Position numbers and translations under genes: made by a program
The notes under the pieces: generated by a model
Seen by the model: only the letters and a program-made list of their open reading frames with translations
Told to the model about the DNA's origin: nothing
The model's database searches: none
NCBI GenBank assembly: GCA_035063785.1
Contig: JAPSFS010000011.1
Location: forward strand, 1 to 64,000
Length of the DNA: 64,000 bases
Direction: 5' to 3'
Source of the DNA: Comamonas_C sp026954015
Lineage (GTDB): Bacteria; Pseudomonadota; Gammaproteobacteria; Burkholderiales; Burkholderiaceae_C
In this document: in pieces, positions 1 through 8,001 of the stretch
Numbering within the stretch: position 1 is the stretch's first letter
How the letters are laid out: each line of letters opens with the position of its first letter

Positions 1-133
1 TGGCTTCACCGCCGAACTTCTTCGACAGCACCGTGGCTATGGCCGCCGTCAGCGTCGTCTTGCCGTGGTCCACGTGACCGATCGTGCCCACGTTCACGTG
101 GGGCTTGGTGCGTTCAAACTTGCCTTTTGCCAT
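1..133 (-). CDS. tuf: Elongation factor Tu, N-terminal fragment (cut by window edge)
   Basis: EF-Tu delivers aminoacyl-tRNA to the ribosomal A site in a GTP-dependent manner. Only the first 44 codons are present, read leftwards from an ATG at 131-133. They give the family N-terminus MAKGKFERTKPHVNVGTIG followed by the P-loop GHVDHGKTT. The remainder lies beyond the left edge, so this is truncation by the window and not a broken gene. It follows fusA on the same strand, as usual in the str operon (rpsL-rpsG-fusA-tuf). A repeat element sits between the two genes. Identity is certain from the N-terminus. Confidence 0.97.
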   Translation of the reverse strand, partial: MAKGKFERTKPHVNVGTIGHVDHGKTTLTAAIATVLSKKFGGEA

Positions 134-255
134 TGTCAGACTCCCAAAGAACAATGCCTGTGTCGCGGTTTAAGGTCTGCATCCGACTGCTCGTTCACCC
201 CGCACAGGACCACGGGATGGCGCCGGATCGCAGACCGACAAACTATCGAAAGAAG

Positions 256-286
256 AGCTGACAGCGCTTGCCCCGCAAGCGCTGGA
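256..286 (-). repeat. Palindromic interspersed repeat, copy 1 (fusA-tuf spacer)
   Basis: A perfect inverted repeat, AGCGCTTGC (263-271) and GCAAGCGCT (275-283), has a three-base loop. On the minus strand it is followed by CAGCT. This matches the core of the repeat seen downstream of several other genes in the window (AGCGCTTG-N5-CAAGCGCT, then two bases, then CAGCT). No run of T follows on the minus strand, so it is not a typical intrinsic terminator. It lies in the 169-base spacer between fusA and tuf, which otherwise shows nothing clear. Confidence 0.6.
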
Positions 287-302
287 GCTCGATTCAGTCC
301 AA

Positions 303-2411
303 TTACTTTGCGCGGGCGGCCATGATGGCCTCGGCCACGTTGCGCGGAGCCTCGGCGTAGTGCTTGAACTCCATCACGTAGGTGGCGCGGCCTTGCGTCA
401 TCGAGCGCAGCTGCGTGGCGTAGCCGAACATCTCCGAGAGCGGTACCTCCGCCTTGATGGCCTTGCCGCCGCCCGCCATGTCGTCCATGCCCTGCACCAT
501 GCCACGGCGACTCGACAGGTCGCCCATCACGGTGCCCGCGTATTCCTCGGGCGTTTCCACCTCGACCGCCATCATGGGTTCGAGGATCACCGGATCGGCC
601 TTGCGCGCGGCTTCCTTGAAACCGAAGATGGCCGCCATCTTGAACGCCTGCTCGCTCGAGTCCACGTCGTGGTACGAACCGAAGGTGAGCGCCACCTTGA
701 CGTCCACCACCGGATAGCCGGCGAGCACACCGCTTTGCAGCGCCTCTTCCACGCCCTTCTGCACGGCGGGGATGTACTCGCGCGGCACCACGCCGCCCTT
801 GATCTCGTCCAGGAACTCGAAACCCTTGCCCGGCTCGTTCGGCTCCAGGCGGAACACGACGTGACCGTACTGGCCCTTGCCGCCCGACTGGCGCACGAAC
901 TTGCCTTCGACATCCGACACGCTCTTGCGCACGGTTTCGCGGTAGGCCACCTGCGGCTTGCCGACGTTGGCTTCCACGCCGAACTCGCGCTTCATGCGGT
1001 CGACGATGATGTCCAGGTGCAACTCGCCCATGCCGGCGATGATGGTCTGGCCCGACTCCTCGTCGGTGCGCACGCGGAAGCTGGGGTCTTCCGAAGCCAG
1101 GCGCGACAGCGCCAGGCCCATCTTCTCCTGGTCGGCCTTGGACTTGGGCTCCACCGCCTGCGCGATCACGGGCTCGGGGAACACCATGCGCTCGAGCATG
1201 ATGTGCGCGTTCAGGTCGCAGAGCGTGTCGCCCGTCGTCACTTCCTTCAGGCCCACGCACGCCGCGATATCCCCGGCGCGGATCTCGTCGATCTCCTGGC
1301 GCTCGTTGGCATGCATCTGCACGATACGGCCGATCCGTTCCTTCTTACCCTTGACCGGGTTGTATACGGTGTCGCCCTTGGTCAGAACCCCGGAGTACAC
1401 GCGCACGAAGGTGAGCTGGCCCACGAACGGGTCGGTCATGAGCTTGAACGCCAGCGCGGAGAACTTCTCATTGTCATCGGGCTTGCGCGTCAGATGCTTC
1501 TCGTGGTCGTCCGGGTCGATGCCGACGACGTCGGGGATGTCCACCGGCGAGGGCAGGAAGTCGAGCACGGCGTCGAGCATGCGCTGCACGCCCTTGTTCT
1601 TGAACGCGGAACCGCAAAGCATCGGCTGGATCTCGGTCGCCACCGTGCGCTGGCGAATGCCGGCGATGATGTCTTCCTCGCTGAGCGAGCCCTCTTCGAG
1701 GTACTTGTTCATCAGCTCTTCGTTCGCCTCGGCCGCCGACTCGACCATCTTCTCGCGCCACTCCTGTGCCTGCGCCACGAGATCGGCGGGGATCTCCTCG
1801 TATTCGAACTTCATCCCTTGTGAAGCCTCATCCCAGATGATGCCCTTCATCTTGATGAGGTCCACCACACCGCGGAAGCCGTCTTCGGCACCGATCGGAA
1901 TCACCACAGGCACCGGATGCGCGTTCAGCCGCACCTTCATCTGGTCATAGACCTTGAAAAAGTTCGCGCCGGTGCGGTCCATCTTGTTCACGAACGCGAT
2001 GCGCGGCACCTTGTGCTTGTTCGCCTGGCGCCAGACCGTCTCGGACTGCGGCTGCACGCCACCCACGGCGCAGTACACCATCACCGCGCCGTCGAGCACG
2101 CGCATGGAGCGCTCCACCTCGATGGTGAAGTCCACGTGGCCAGGGGTATCGATGATGTTGATGCGGTGCGCCGGGCGCGACAAATCCATGCCCTTCCAGA
2201 AGCAGGTCACCGCCGACGAGGTGATCGTGATGCCACGCTCCTGCTCCTGCTCCATCCAGTCCGTCGTCGCCGCGCCATCGTGCACTTCGCCCAGCTTGTG
2301 CGTCACGCCGGTATAAAACAGGATGCGCTCGGACGTCGTGGTCTTGCCCGCGTCGATGTGCGCGGAAATGCCGATGTTGCGATAGCGCTCCAGAGGAGTA
2401 GTGCGGGCCAT
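303..2411 (-). CDS. fusA: Elongation factor G
   Basis: This GTPase catalyses ribosomal translocation and, with RRF, ribosome recycling in the cytoplasm. The product has 702 residues, a normal length. The G1 motif AHIDAGKTTT is at about residues 17-26, DTPGH near 88-92 and NKMD near 142. The C-terminal EF-G domains IV and V follow, including GKGQYGHVV and the GYPVVDV segment. It lies between rpsG and tuf, all on the minus strand, as in the standard str operon. The ATG start at 2409-2411 gives the usual N-terminus MARTTPLERYRNIGI. Nothing is unusual. Confidence 0.98.
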   Translation of the reverse strand: MARTTPLERYRNIGISAHIDAGKTTTSERILFYTGVTHKLGEVHDGAATTDWMEQEQERGITITSSAVTCFWKGMDLSRPAHRINIIDTPGHVDFTIEVERSMRVLDGAVMVYCAVGGVQPQSETVWRQANKHKVPRIAFVNKMDRTGANFFKVYDQMKVRLNAHPVPVVIPIGAEDGFRGVVDLIKMKGIIWDEASQGMKFEYEEIPADLVAQAQEWREKMVESAAEANEELMNKYLEEGSLSEEDIIAGIRQRTVATEIQPMLCGSAFKNKGVQRMLDAVLDFLPSPVDIPDVVGIDPDDHEKHLTRKPDDNEKFSALAFKLMTDPFVGQLTFVRVYSGVLTKGDTVYNPVKGKKERIGRIVQMHANERQEIDEIRAGDIAACVGLKEVTTGDTLCDLNAHIMLERMVFPEPVIAQAVEPKSKADQEKMGLALSRLASEDPSFRVRTDEESGQTIIAGMGELHLDIIVDRMKREFGVEANVGKPQVAYRETVRKSVSDVEGKFVRQSGGKGQYGHVVFRLEPNEPGKGFEFLDEIKGGVVPREYIPAVQKGVEEALQSGVLAGYPVVDVKVALTFGSYHDVDSSEQAFKMAAIFGFKEAARKADPVILEPMMAVEVETPEEYAGTVMGDLSSRRGMVQGMDDMAGGGKAIKAEVPLSEMFGYATQLRSMTQGRATYVMEFKHYAEAPRNVAEAIMAARAK

Positions 2412-2496
2412 GGTGGTCTTTCGTTAACGGCCGAAAGCCCGGCCGCCGGACGTCGGCGTGTCGGGCTCCCAGCCTTCGAGAAAAGGGGGATCGGGT

Positions 2497-2970
2497 TTAG
2501 AAGCGGAAGTGGCTGAAGGCCTTGTTCGCCTCCGCCATGCGGTGCACCTCGTCTCGGCGCTTCATCGCGCCGCCACGGCCTTCGGTCGCTTCCATCAGTT
2601 CGTTGGCCAGGCGCTGCGCCATGGATTTCTCGCCACGCTTGCGCGCAGCCTCCTTGATCCAGCGCATCGACAGCGCGAGGCGGCGGATCGGGCGCACCTC
2701 GACTGGCACCTGGTAATTGGCCCCGCCCACGCGACGGGATTTCACCTCGACCATGGGCTTGACGTTGTTGATCGCGGTGGTGAACACCTCGACGGCGTTC
2801 TTCTCGGGCTGCTTCTTCTCGATCAGCTCCAGCGCACCGTAGATGATGCGCTCGGCAACCGCCTTCTTGCCGCCTTCCATGATCACGTTCATGAATTTGG
2901 ACAGCTCGACATTGCCGAACTTCGGATCCGGCAGGATTTCACGTTTGGGAACTTCGCGACGACGTGGCAT
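2497..2970 (-). CDS. rpsG: 30S ribosomal protein S7
   Basis: S7 binds 16S rRNA early in assembly of the 30S head and lies near the E site. The 157-residue product starts MPRRREVPKREILPDPKFG and has the family stretch GGKKAVAERIIYGAL followed by the helical domain with ALSMRWI. Length and start are typical. It sits between rpsL and fusA in the str operon with short spacers (155 and 85 bases). In enterobacteria S7 represses translation of this operon; whether that happens here is not visible. Confidence 0.98.
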   Translation of the reverse strand: MPRRREVPKREILPDPKFGNVELSKFMNVIMEGGKKAVAERIIYGALELIEKKQPEKNAVEVFTTAINNVKPMVEVKSRRVGGANYQVPVEVRPIRRLALSMRWIKEAARKRGEKSMAQRLANELMEATEGRGGAMKRRDEVHRMAEANKAFSHFRF

Positions 2971-3125
2971 TGCTTACCTTTACATTTGCTTCAGTTGGCA
3001 CCGATGAAGGTACCGCGAGAGCCCAACCCAGACCCTCACTTACTCGACCCTGCGTTCACACGCCTTCGGGCCACTACGCCGTCCGTCGCGCCACGCGAGG
3101 ACGGCACCATTGCTGACAACCGGAA

Positions 3126-3503
3126 TTACTTGGCCTTGGGCCGCTTGGCGCCGTACTTCGAACGCGCCTGCTTGCGATCCTTCACACCCTGCAGGTCGAG
3201 CGACCCGCGCACGATGTGGTAACGCACGCCCGGCAAGTCCTTGACCCGGCCACCACGCACCAGCACCACGCTGTGCTCCTGCAGGTTGTGGCCCTCACCA
3301 CCGATGTACGAAATGACTTCGAAGCCATTCGTCAGGCGCACCTTCGCCACCTTGCGCAAGGCCGAGTTCGGCTTTTTCGGGGTGGTGGTGTACACGCGGG
3401 TACAGACGCCGCGCCGCTGAGGGCAGTCTTCCATCGCAGGGCTCTTGGACTTGACAACTTCGACCGTGCGGCCCTGGCGCACGAGTTGGTTAATGGTTGG
3501 CAT
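3126..3503 (-). CDS. rpsL: 30S ribosomal protein S12
   Basis: S12 is the decoding-centre protein of the small subunit. The ATG at 3501-3503 gives 125 residues beginning MPTINQLVRQGRTVEVVK, the standard start and length; the open frame extends 17 codons further upstream but those do not belong to the family. The lysine of TTPKKPNSALRK (K43) and the KDLPGVRYH motif are unaltered, so no classical streptomycin-resistance substitution is seen. It is the first gene of the str operon (rpsL-rpsG-fusA-tuf) and is divergent from haoA. The next gene starts 155 bases downstream. Confidence 0.98.
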   Translation of the reverse strand: MPTINQLVRQGRTVEVVKSKSPAMEDCPQRRGVCTRVYTTTPKKPNSALRKVAKVRLTNGFEVISYIGGEGHNLQEHSVVLVRGGRVKDLPGVRYHIVRGSLDLQGVKDRKQARSKYGAKRPKAK

Positions 3504-3589
3504 TACGTGAAACGTCCCTAAAGCATGAATCCGCGGCCCCGCGCTCCTACGCACAGGCGCACCGCCCAGACAATTTGGAAAAGCTCGCT

Positions 3590-3618
3590 AGTGTACTGCA
3601 GCGCGGCCCATGCAGCAA
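3590..3618 (-). promoter_or_regulatory. Candidate sigma70 promoter for the rpsL (str) operon
   Basis: On the minus strand a TTGCTG box (3613-3618) is separated by 17 bases from TACACT (3590-3595). This would start transcription about 80 bases upstream of the rpsL ATG. The spacing is ideal but the -35 and -10 boxes each match only about four of six consensus bases. It lies in the 238-base divergent region between rpsL and haoA. No equally good plus-strand promoter for haoA was found there. Confidence 0.4.
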
Positions 3619-3741
3619 GCACGCGGTCGTGACAGGCCGCCAGGCGCAGCGATGGCACCATCAAAACGACCCCGGCTGGTACTAGCTTCCTCGCGGTAAA
3701 CGGCCATCATGATGCCAAGCCCAGCTTGTCAGGAGGGAATC

Positions 3742-5499
3742 ATGTGGTCACGCCTGCTCAGTCTTTTCGCCTTGGCGCTCTGCCTCGTGGCAGTGCACCT
3801 GCCCGTATCCGCGACGATCTGGGATTCCGTCCCGGACGAACAGCTCAAGGCGCTCAACCTCTCCCGTGACGCCTCGCCCAAGGAGCTCTTCGACAGCCTC
3901 TCCAAACGCTACCGGGCCGAACTCACCAAGGGCAAATTCGCCAAGCTCTGGGAGCCGATCCCGATGGATATGTACCTGGCGCCCACGCTGTTCTACAAGG
4001 CGCCCGACCTGAACATGGAGGTCACGCGCGAGCAATGCGCGACCTGCCACAAGGACGTCACGCACGGCTGGGTCGCTTCGTGGGAAAAGAGCGTGCACGC
4101 CAATCTGGACCAGGTGCGCAAGCTGCCCGACAGCGACGTGCGCGCATACAAGAAAGGGATCATCACCGAGGTCGAAGGCAACCTGCACTCCCAGGGCCTG
4201 CTCCCGCAGGGTGAAACACTCAAGGACGTCAGTTGCGCCGATTGCCACATGGGCATAGGCGCCAAGGCGGGCAACCACAAGGATCTGCGCATGCCCGACC
4301 GCACCGTGTGCGGCAGTTGCCACCTGCGCCAGTTCGCCGAAGCCGAATCCGAGCGCGACACGCTCACCTGGCCGCAGAAGCAGTGGGACAAGGGGCACCC
4401 CTCGCACACGGTGGACTACATGGCCAACGTCGAGACCGCGACATGGGCGGCGCTGCAGCAGCGCGAGGTGGCGGCCAGCTGCACCATGTGCCACACCAAC
4501 CAGACCAAATGCGACAACTGCCACACGCGCCACGAATTTTCGACAGTGGAGGCACGCAAGCCAGAGGCTTGCGCCACCTGCCACAACGGCGTGGACCACA
4601 ATGAATTCGAGCAGTTCATGTTCTCCAAGCACGGCACGCAATACCAGACGCGCGGTGATTCGTGGAACTGGAATGCCCGCCTCGCCGACCAGAACACCAA
4701 GGGCGGCTTCACGGGCCCCACCTGCCAGGGCTGCCACTTCGAGTTCAAGGGCCAGTTCACGCACAACACGGTGCGCAAGGTGCGCTGGGGATTCCTGCCG
4801 TTCCAGAACATCGTCGACAACCTGGAAGACCCTTGGTTCAAGGATCGCAAGAGCGCCTGGGTCGGAACCTGCTCGCAGTGCCACTCGCCGCGGTTCGCCG
4901 AGACCTATCTGACGATGATGGACGACGGGATCAAGCAAGGCACGAAACTCGTCGAAGACACGCGCAAGGTCGTCCAAAAGCTCTACGACGACAAATTGCT
5001 CGTGGGCCAGAAGACCAACCGCCCCGCGCTGCCCGCGCCCGAAGCGGACGAACCCGGTGGATTCTTCTCGCTGTTCTTTGCGCAGAAGAACCAGACGACG
5101 CTGGTGGACCGCACCTTCGCCGAGATGTGGGAGCAGCACGTGGCCCGCTACATGAAAGGGCTGGAGCACGTGAACCCCGGTGGCTGGACCTACTCCCACG
5201 GATGGAGCGACCTGATCAAGGATCAGGCCATCATCAACGAGCAGGACACGATCCTGCGCGAGAAGGCGCAGATGGAGCAACGCATCCAGAAGCTGGAAGG
5301 CGCTGCCGGCGGGAAGTTGTCGTCGCTCGACAACCGTGCGCCGGACCGTCTGCTGGCCAGCCTGCGCGCGGATCCGCTCTACACCGGGGGCACGCTGGCC
5401 TTCCTGGGTGGTGGCCTGCTGCTCGGAGGGCTGGTGGGGCGCCGCCGCACACGTGACGCGGCCGATGGCGATACCGACGCCGGTGACCGCACCGATTGA
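3742..5499 (+). CDS. haoA: Octaheme hydroxylamine oxidoreductase-like cytochrome c (HaoA)
   Basis: Family members oxidise hydroxylamine (to NO or nitrite) in the periplasm using seven electron-transfer hemes and a catalytic P460 heme. I chose the ATG at 3742 because AGGAGGG precedes it by about six bases; it yields 585 residues with a clean signal peptide (about 1-24, ending LPVSA). Eight CxxCH motifs start at residues 99, 165, 190, 247, 257, 277, 328 and 377. Family stretches GVDHNEFEQF, SWNWN and FTHNTVRKVRWGF are present. Tyr484 in NPGGWTYSHGW lies about where the P460 cross-linking tyrosine of nitrifier HAO falls (near 467 of the mature protein), which argues for an oxidative enzyme and not the tyrosine-less reductive type. 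The C-terminus has a charged helical segment and a hydrophobic stretch (about 546-566) followed by arginines, a likely membrane anchor. haoB and ccm genes follow on the same strand. The natural substrate is inferred. Confidence 0.88.
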   Translation: MWSRLLSLFALALCLVAVHLPVSATIWDSVPDEQLKALNLSRDASPKELFDSLSKRYRAELTKGKFAKLWEPIPMDMYLAPTLFYKAPDLNMEVTREQCATCHKDVTHGWVASWEKSVHANLDQVRKLPDSDVRAYKKGIITEVEGNLHSQGLLPQGETLKDVSCADCHMGIGAKAGNHKDLRMPDRTVCGSCHLRQFAEAESERDTLTWPQKQWDKGHPSHTVDYMANVETATWAALQQREVAASCTMCHTNQTKCDNCHTRHEFSTVEARKPEACATCHNGVDHNEFEQFMFSKHGTQYQTRGDSWNWNARLADQNTKGGFTGPTCQGCHFEFKGQFTHNTVRKVRWGFLPFQNIVDNLEDPWFKDRKSAWVGTCSQCHSPRFAETYLTMMDDGIKQGTKLVEDTRKVVQKLYDDKLLVGQKTNRPALPAPEADEPGGFFSLFFAQKNQTTLVDRTFAEMWEQHVARYMKGLEHVNPGGWTYSHGWSDLIKDQAIINEQDTILREKAQMEQRIQKLEGAAGGKLSSLDNRAPDRLLASLRADPLYTGGTLAFLGGGLLLGGLVGRRRTRDAADGDTDAGDRTD

Positions 5500-5553
5500 A
5501 GCCGTGAACCGACATGCGGTGTGCCGCGCGACGGCATACGATAGGGGATGCCC

Positions 5554-6585
5554 ATGACACACCGCAGCGCTTTTTTCACCCGGGCCGCCACGGTGGCCGG
5601 CCTGGCACTCGTAGCGATCGCCGCCGTGCTGCTGTGGCAGCACTACACCGCGCCACCCGTCTACCAATACGTCGTCGGTGAGGCCCTGCCTGCCACAACC
5701 GACGGGCCACTTGCCTCCTATCTGGAGGCCGGCGTTACGGTACGGCGCGCCACGGTGCAATCAACGCAACAGGCCACGCCCCTGGCCACGCTGGAGATCG
5801 CCGAAACTTCCGCGGGGCCGGTGCTCGCGAGCTGGCAGGCGCGCGTGGACGACCCCTTTCTGACGCTCGCCGTCCCGCCCGAAGACGTCACCGCGCTGTC
5901 CGCCGTGCTCAAGCGCCACGTGCCGCAAGGCACGCCGGTTTTTGCGTGGTGGGATACCTCCCGCCAATTCAGGGCACTCGCCGGCGTCGACGTGGCGTTC
6001 GCCAGCCATCTCGGCCAGCCCCTGTTCATTCCCGCGCACTGGCGCACCGACCGGGCGAACATCGAGGCCATAGAGCGTTCGTTCTGGGGTGGTGGCGATG
6101 AAACTGCCATGGCGGCCGAACGCGAACGCTTTCATCGGTTCGCGCGGGCTCTGGTATCCCCCGAGGCACAGGGCATCGCCGACTTGCGCGCGGCGGCCGG
6201 TAACCGCCCGATGGTCCTGGTGCTGCACCTGCGCGACATCATCATGCTCGGGCAGATGTTCCCCGAAGAACTGGGGGTCGCATTCCAGGATTTCGGCGCA
6301 TCCAACGATGTTCACGGCATGGTGCGGCGCGTGCACGCGTGGCTGGAGGAGCACAAGTACAGCGCATACGGCGTATTGCAGGGCAACGGGCAACCGGTAC
6401 GCGCGGTGGCACTGACGGACGCCGACTCCAGCCGGACGCTGGCCGCGCGCCTGCTGCCTTTCCTGGGCAACGAACAACACGACGTCGCAGGAGCCACATT
6501 GGTGTACCAGACGGGAGGGTTTTCAGTATTTGAAATCGCGCCAGCGGACAATACCGCTCCCGCACCCCACCAGACGCAGAGTTAG
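5554..6585 (+). CDS. haoB: HaoB-like hydroxylamine oxidation accessory protein
   Basis: In nitrifiers and methanotrophs a protein of this size follows haoA and is called HaoB; its role is not established. The ATG at 5554 is preferred because AGGGG lies seven bases before it, whereas an ATG at 5548 has no room for a ribosome binding site. The product has 343 residues, with an uncleaved-looking hydrophobic segment near residues 10-28 and the rest probably periplasmic. Conserved-looking patches include FAWWDTSRQ, RSFWGG, VLHLRDIIMLGQM and VYQTGGF. No heme motif is present. It lies 54 bases after haoA and 4 bases before ccmC. I identify it mainly from position, length and topology, so an unrelated periplasmic protein is possible. 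Confidence 0.72.
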   Translation: MTHRSAFFTRAATVAGLALVAIAAVLLWQHYTAPPVYQYVVGEALPATTDGPLASYLEAGVTVRRATVQSTQQATPLATLEIAETSAGPVLASWQARVDDPFLTLAVPPEDVTALSAVLKRHVPQGTPVFAWWDTSRQFRALAGVDVAFASHLGQPLFIPAHWRTDRANIEAIERSFWGGGDETAMAAERERFHRFARALVSPEAQGIADLRAAAGNRPMVLVLHLRDIIMLGQMFPEELGVAFQDFGASNDVHGMVRRVHAWLEEHKYSAYGVLQGNGQPVRAVALTDADSSRTLAARLLPFLGNEQHDVAGATLVYQTGGFSVFEIAPADNTAPAPHQTQS

Positions 6586-6589
6586 TCAC

Positions 6590-7402
6590 ATGCCGGCATC
6601 GCCCGACCGGGGCGCAGCAATCAACTGGTTCAAGTACGCTGCGCCCACCCGTTTTTACCCGCTCGCGGGGAAGGCCGTCATCTGGTTTGGCGTGGCGGCC
6701 GCGTTGCTGGGCGTCGTCGGTCTGGTGATCGGCTTTCTCGTGGCACCCACCGATGCGCAGCAAGGGGATGCTTATCGCATCATCTTTCTGCACGTGCCCG
6801 CGGCATGGCTGTCGATGGTCATCTACGTCGCCATGGCGTTCTGGGCGGGCGTCGGCCTGGTGTTCAACACACGCCTGGCGTCCATGCTGGCGCGCGCGCT
6901 CGCGCCCACCGGCGCGCTCATGACCTTCACAGCACTATGGACGGGCGCCCTCTGGGGCAAGCCGACCTGGGGCACATGGTGGGTCTGGGACGCGCGGCTG
7001 ACGTCCGAGTTGATCCTGCTCTTCCTGTACCTCGGCTTCCTGTCACTGCACGCCTCGATCGACGATGAGCGCAGGGCGGACCGCGCCACCGCCGTGCTGG
7101 CATTGGTCGGCGTCGTGAACGTCCCCATCATCTACTTCTCGGTGCAATGGTGGAACACCCTGCACCAGGGCGCCTCGGTCAGTCTCTCCAGCGCCCCGAG
7201 CATCGCCACGCCGATGCTCGCCGGGATGCTGATCATGTCCGCCGCGGTCTGGTGCTATTGCATCGCGGTAGTCCTGGCGCGGGTACGCCTCATCATCCTC
7301 GAGCGCGAGCGGCACACAGCCTGGGTGGGGCGGGAACTGAACACGCACGAAGCCACTCCATCAGGCCGTCCCGGCTTTCCCAGCACCGGAGCGTCGTCGT
7401 GA
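6590..7402 (+). CDS. ccmC: Heme exporter/heme handling protein CcmC
   Basis: CcmC is an integral membrane protein that loads heme onto the chaperone CcmE during System I cytochrome c maturation. The product has 270 residues from the ATG at 6590; the open frame extends upstream into haoB but family alignment (INWFKYAAPTRFYPLAGK) supports this start. There are six hydrophobic segments and the tryptophan-rich heme-binding motif WGTWWVWDARLT near residues 125-137. It begins 4 bases after haoB and its stop overlaps the ccmD start by one base (TGATG), indicating translational coupling. Confidence 0.95.
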   Translation: MPASPDRGAAINWFKYAAPTRFYPLAGKAVIWFGVAAALLGVVGLVIGFLVAPTDAQQGDAYRIIFLHVPAAWLSMVIYVAMAFWAGVGLVFNTRLASMLARALAPTGALMTFTALWTGALWGKPTWGTWWVWDARLTSELILLFLYLGFLSLHASIDDERRADRATAVLALVGVVNVPIIYFSVQWWNTLHQGASVSLSSAPSIATPMLAGMLIMSAAVWCYCIAVVLARVRLIILERERHTAWVGRELNTHEATPSGRPGFPSTGASS

Positions 7403-7539
7403 TGTACTGGCACAGTTGGTCCGACTTCATCCACATGGGTGGCTACGGCGTGTATGTCTGGGGCTCGCTGGGCGTCATGGCGCTGGTCATGGCAGCCGAA
7501 GTCTGGGAGATTCGAGTTCGCCGCCGGCGAATGAGGTAA
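7402..7539 (+). CDS. ccmD: Heme exporter protein CcmD
   Basis: CcmD is a small membrane protein that assists release of holo-CcmE from the CcmABC complex. The 45-residue product begins MYWHSWSDFIHMGGYGVYV, with the typical F-x-x-M-G-G-Y-x-x-Y-V pattern, then one membrane helix and a basic C-terminus (RVRRRRMR). Its start overlaps the ccmC stop by one base, and ccmE begins three bases after its stop. Length, topology and position all fit. Confidence 0.93.
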   Translation: MYWHSWSDFIHMGGYGVYVWGSLGVMALVMAAEVWEIRVRRRRMR

Positions 7540-7542
7540 CGC

Positions 7543-8001
7543 ATGAAATCCAGAACGAAACGCGGACTGATCATCGTGGGGGCACTCGCCACCTTGGGTG
7601 TGGCCAGTGCCTTGGTGCTCAACGCCTTCCAGGACAACCTGGTCTTCTTTTTCAGCCCGTCGCAGGTCGCGACACGCGAGGCACCGGTCGACCGCAGTTT
7701 CCGGCTGGGTGGGCTGGTTGAGGAAGGCAGCGTCAAACGCTCGAGTGACAGCCTGACGGTGCAGTTCACCGTGACCGACGGCGCCAAGGCGATTCCGGTC
7801 ACGTACAACGGGCTCCTGCCCGACATGTTCCGCGAGGGCAAGGGCGTCGTGACGCAGGGGCGTCTGGATGACAGTGGCACGTTCCACGCGGACCAGGTGC
7901 TCGCCAAGCACGACGAAAACTACACGCCCAAGGAAGTGGCGGATGCGCTCAAGACCACCGCATTGAAGGAACCCGACGCCGCAGCCGGGCTGCGCCAATG
8001 A
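7543..8001 (+). CDS. ccmE: Cytochrome c maturation heme chaperone CcmE
   Basis: CcmE carries heme covalently in the periplasm from CcmC to the CcmF-CcmH ligation complex. The product has 152 residues with an N-terminal signal anchor (KRGLIIVGALATLGVASALV) and an OB-fold body. The motif VLAKHDENYTPKEV holds the heme-attaching histidine and nearby conserved tyrosine. GAGG-like spacing before the ATG supports the start. The stop overlaps the ccmF start (ATGA, 7998-8001). Confidence 0.96.
   Translation: MKSRTKRGLIIVGALATLGVASALVLNAFQDNLVFFFSPSQVATREAPVDRSFRLGGLVEEGSVKRSSDSLTVQFTVTDGAKAIPVTYNGLLPDMFREGKGVVTQGRLDDSGTFHADQVLAKHDENYTPKEVADALKTTALKEPDAAAGLRQ

Noticed and set aside
3655..3700. Sigma54 promoter before haoA (TGGCAC near 3653)
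   Set aside because: The -12 element (TTGC-like) is absent at the required spacing.
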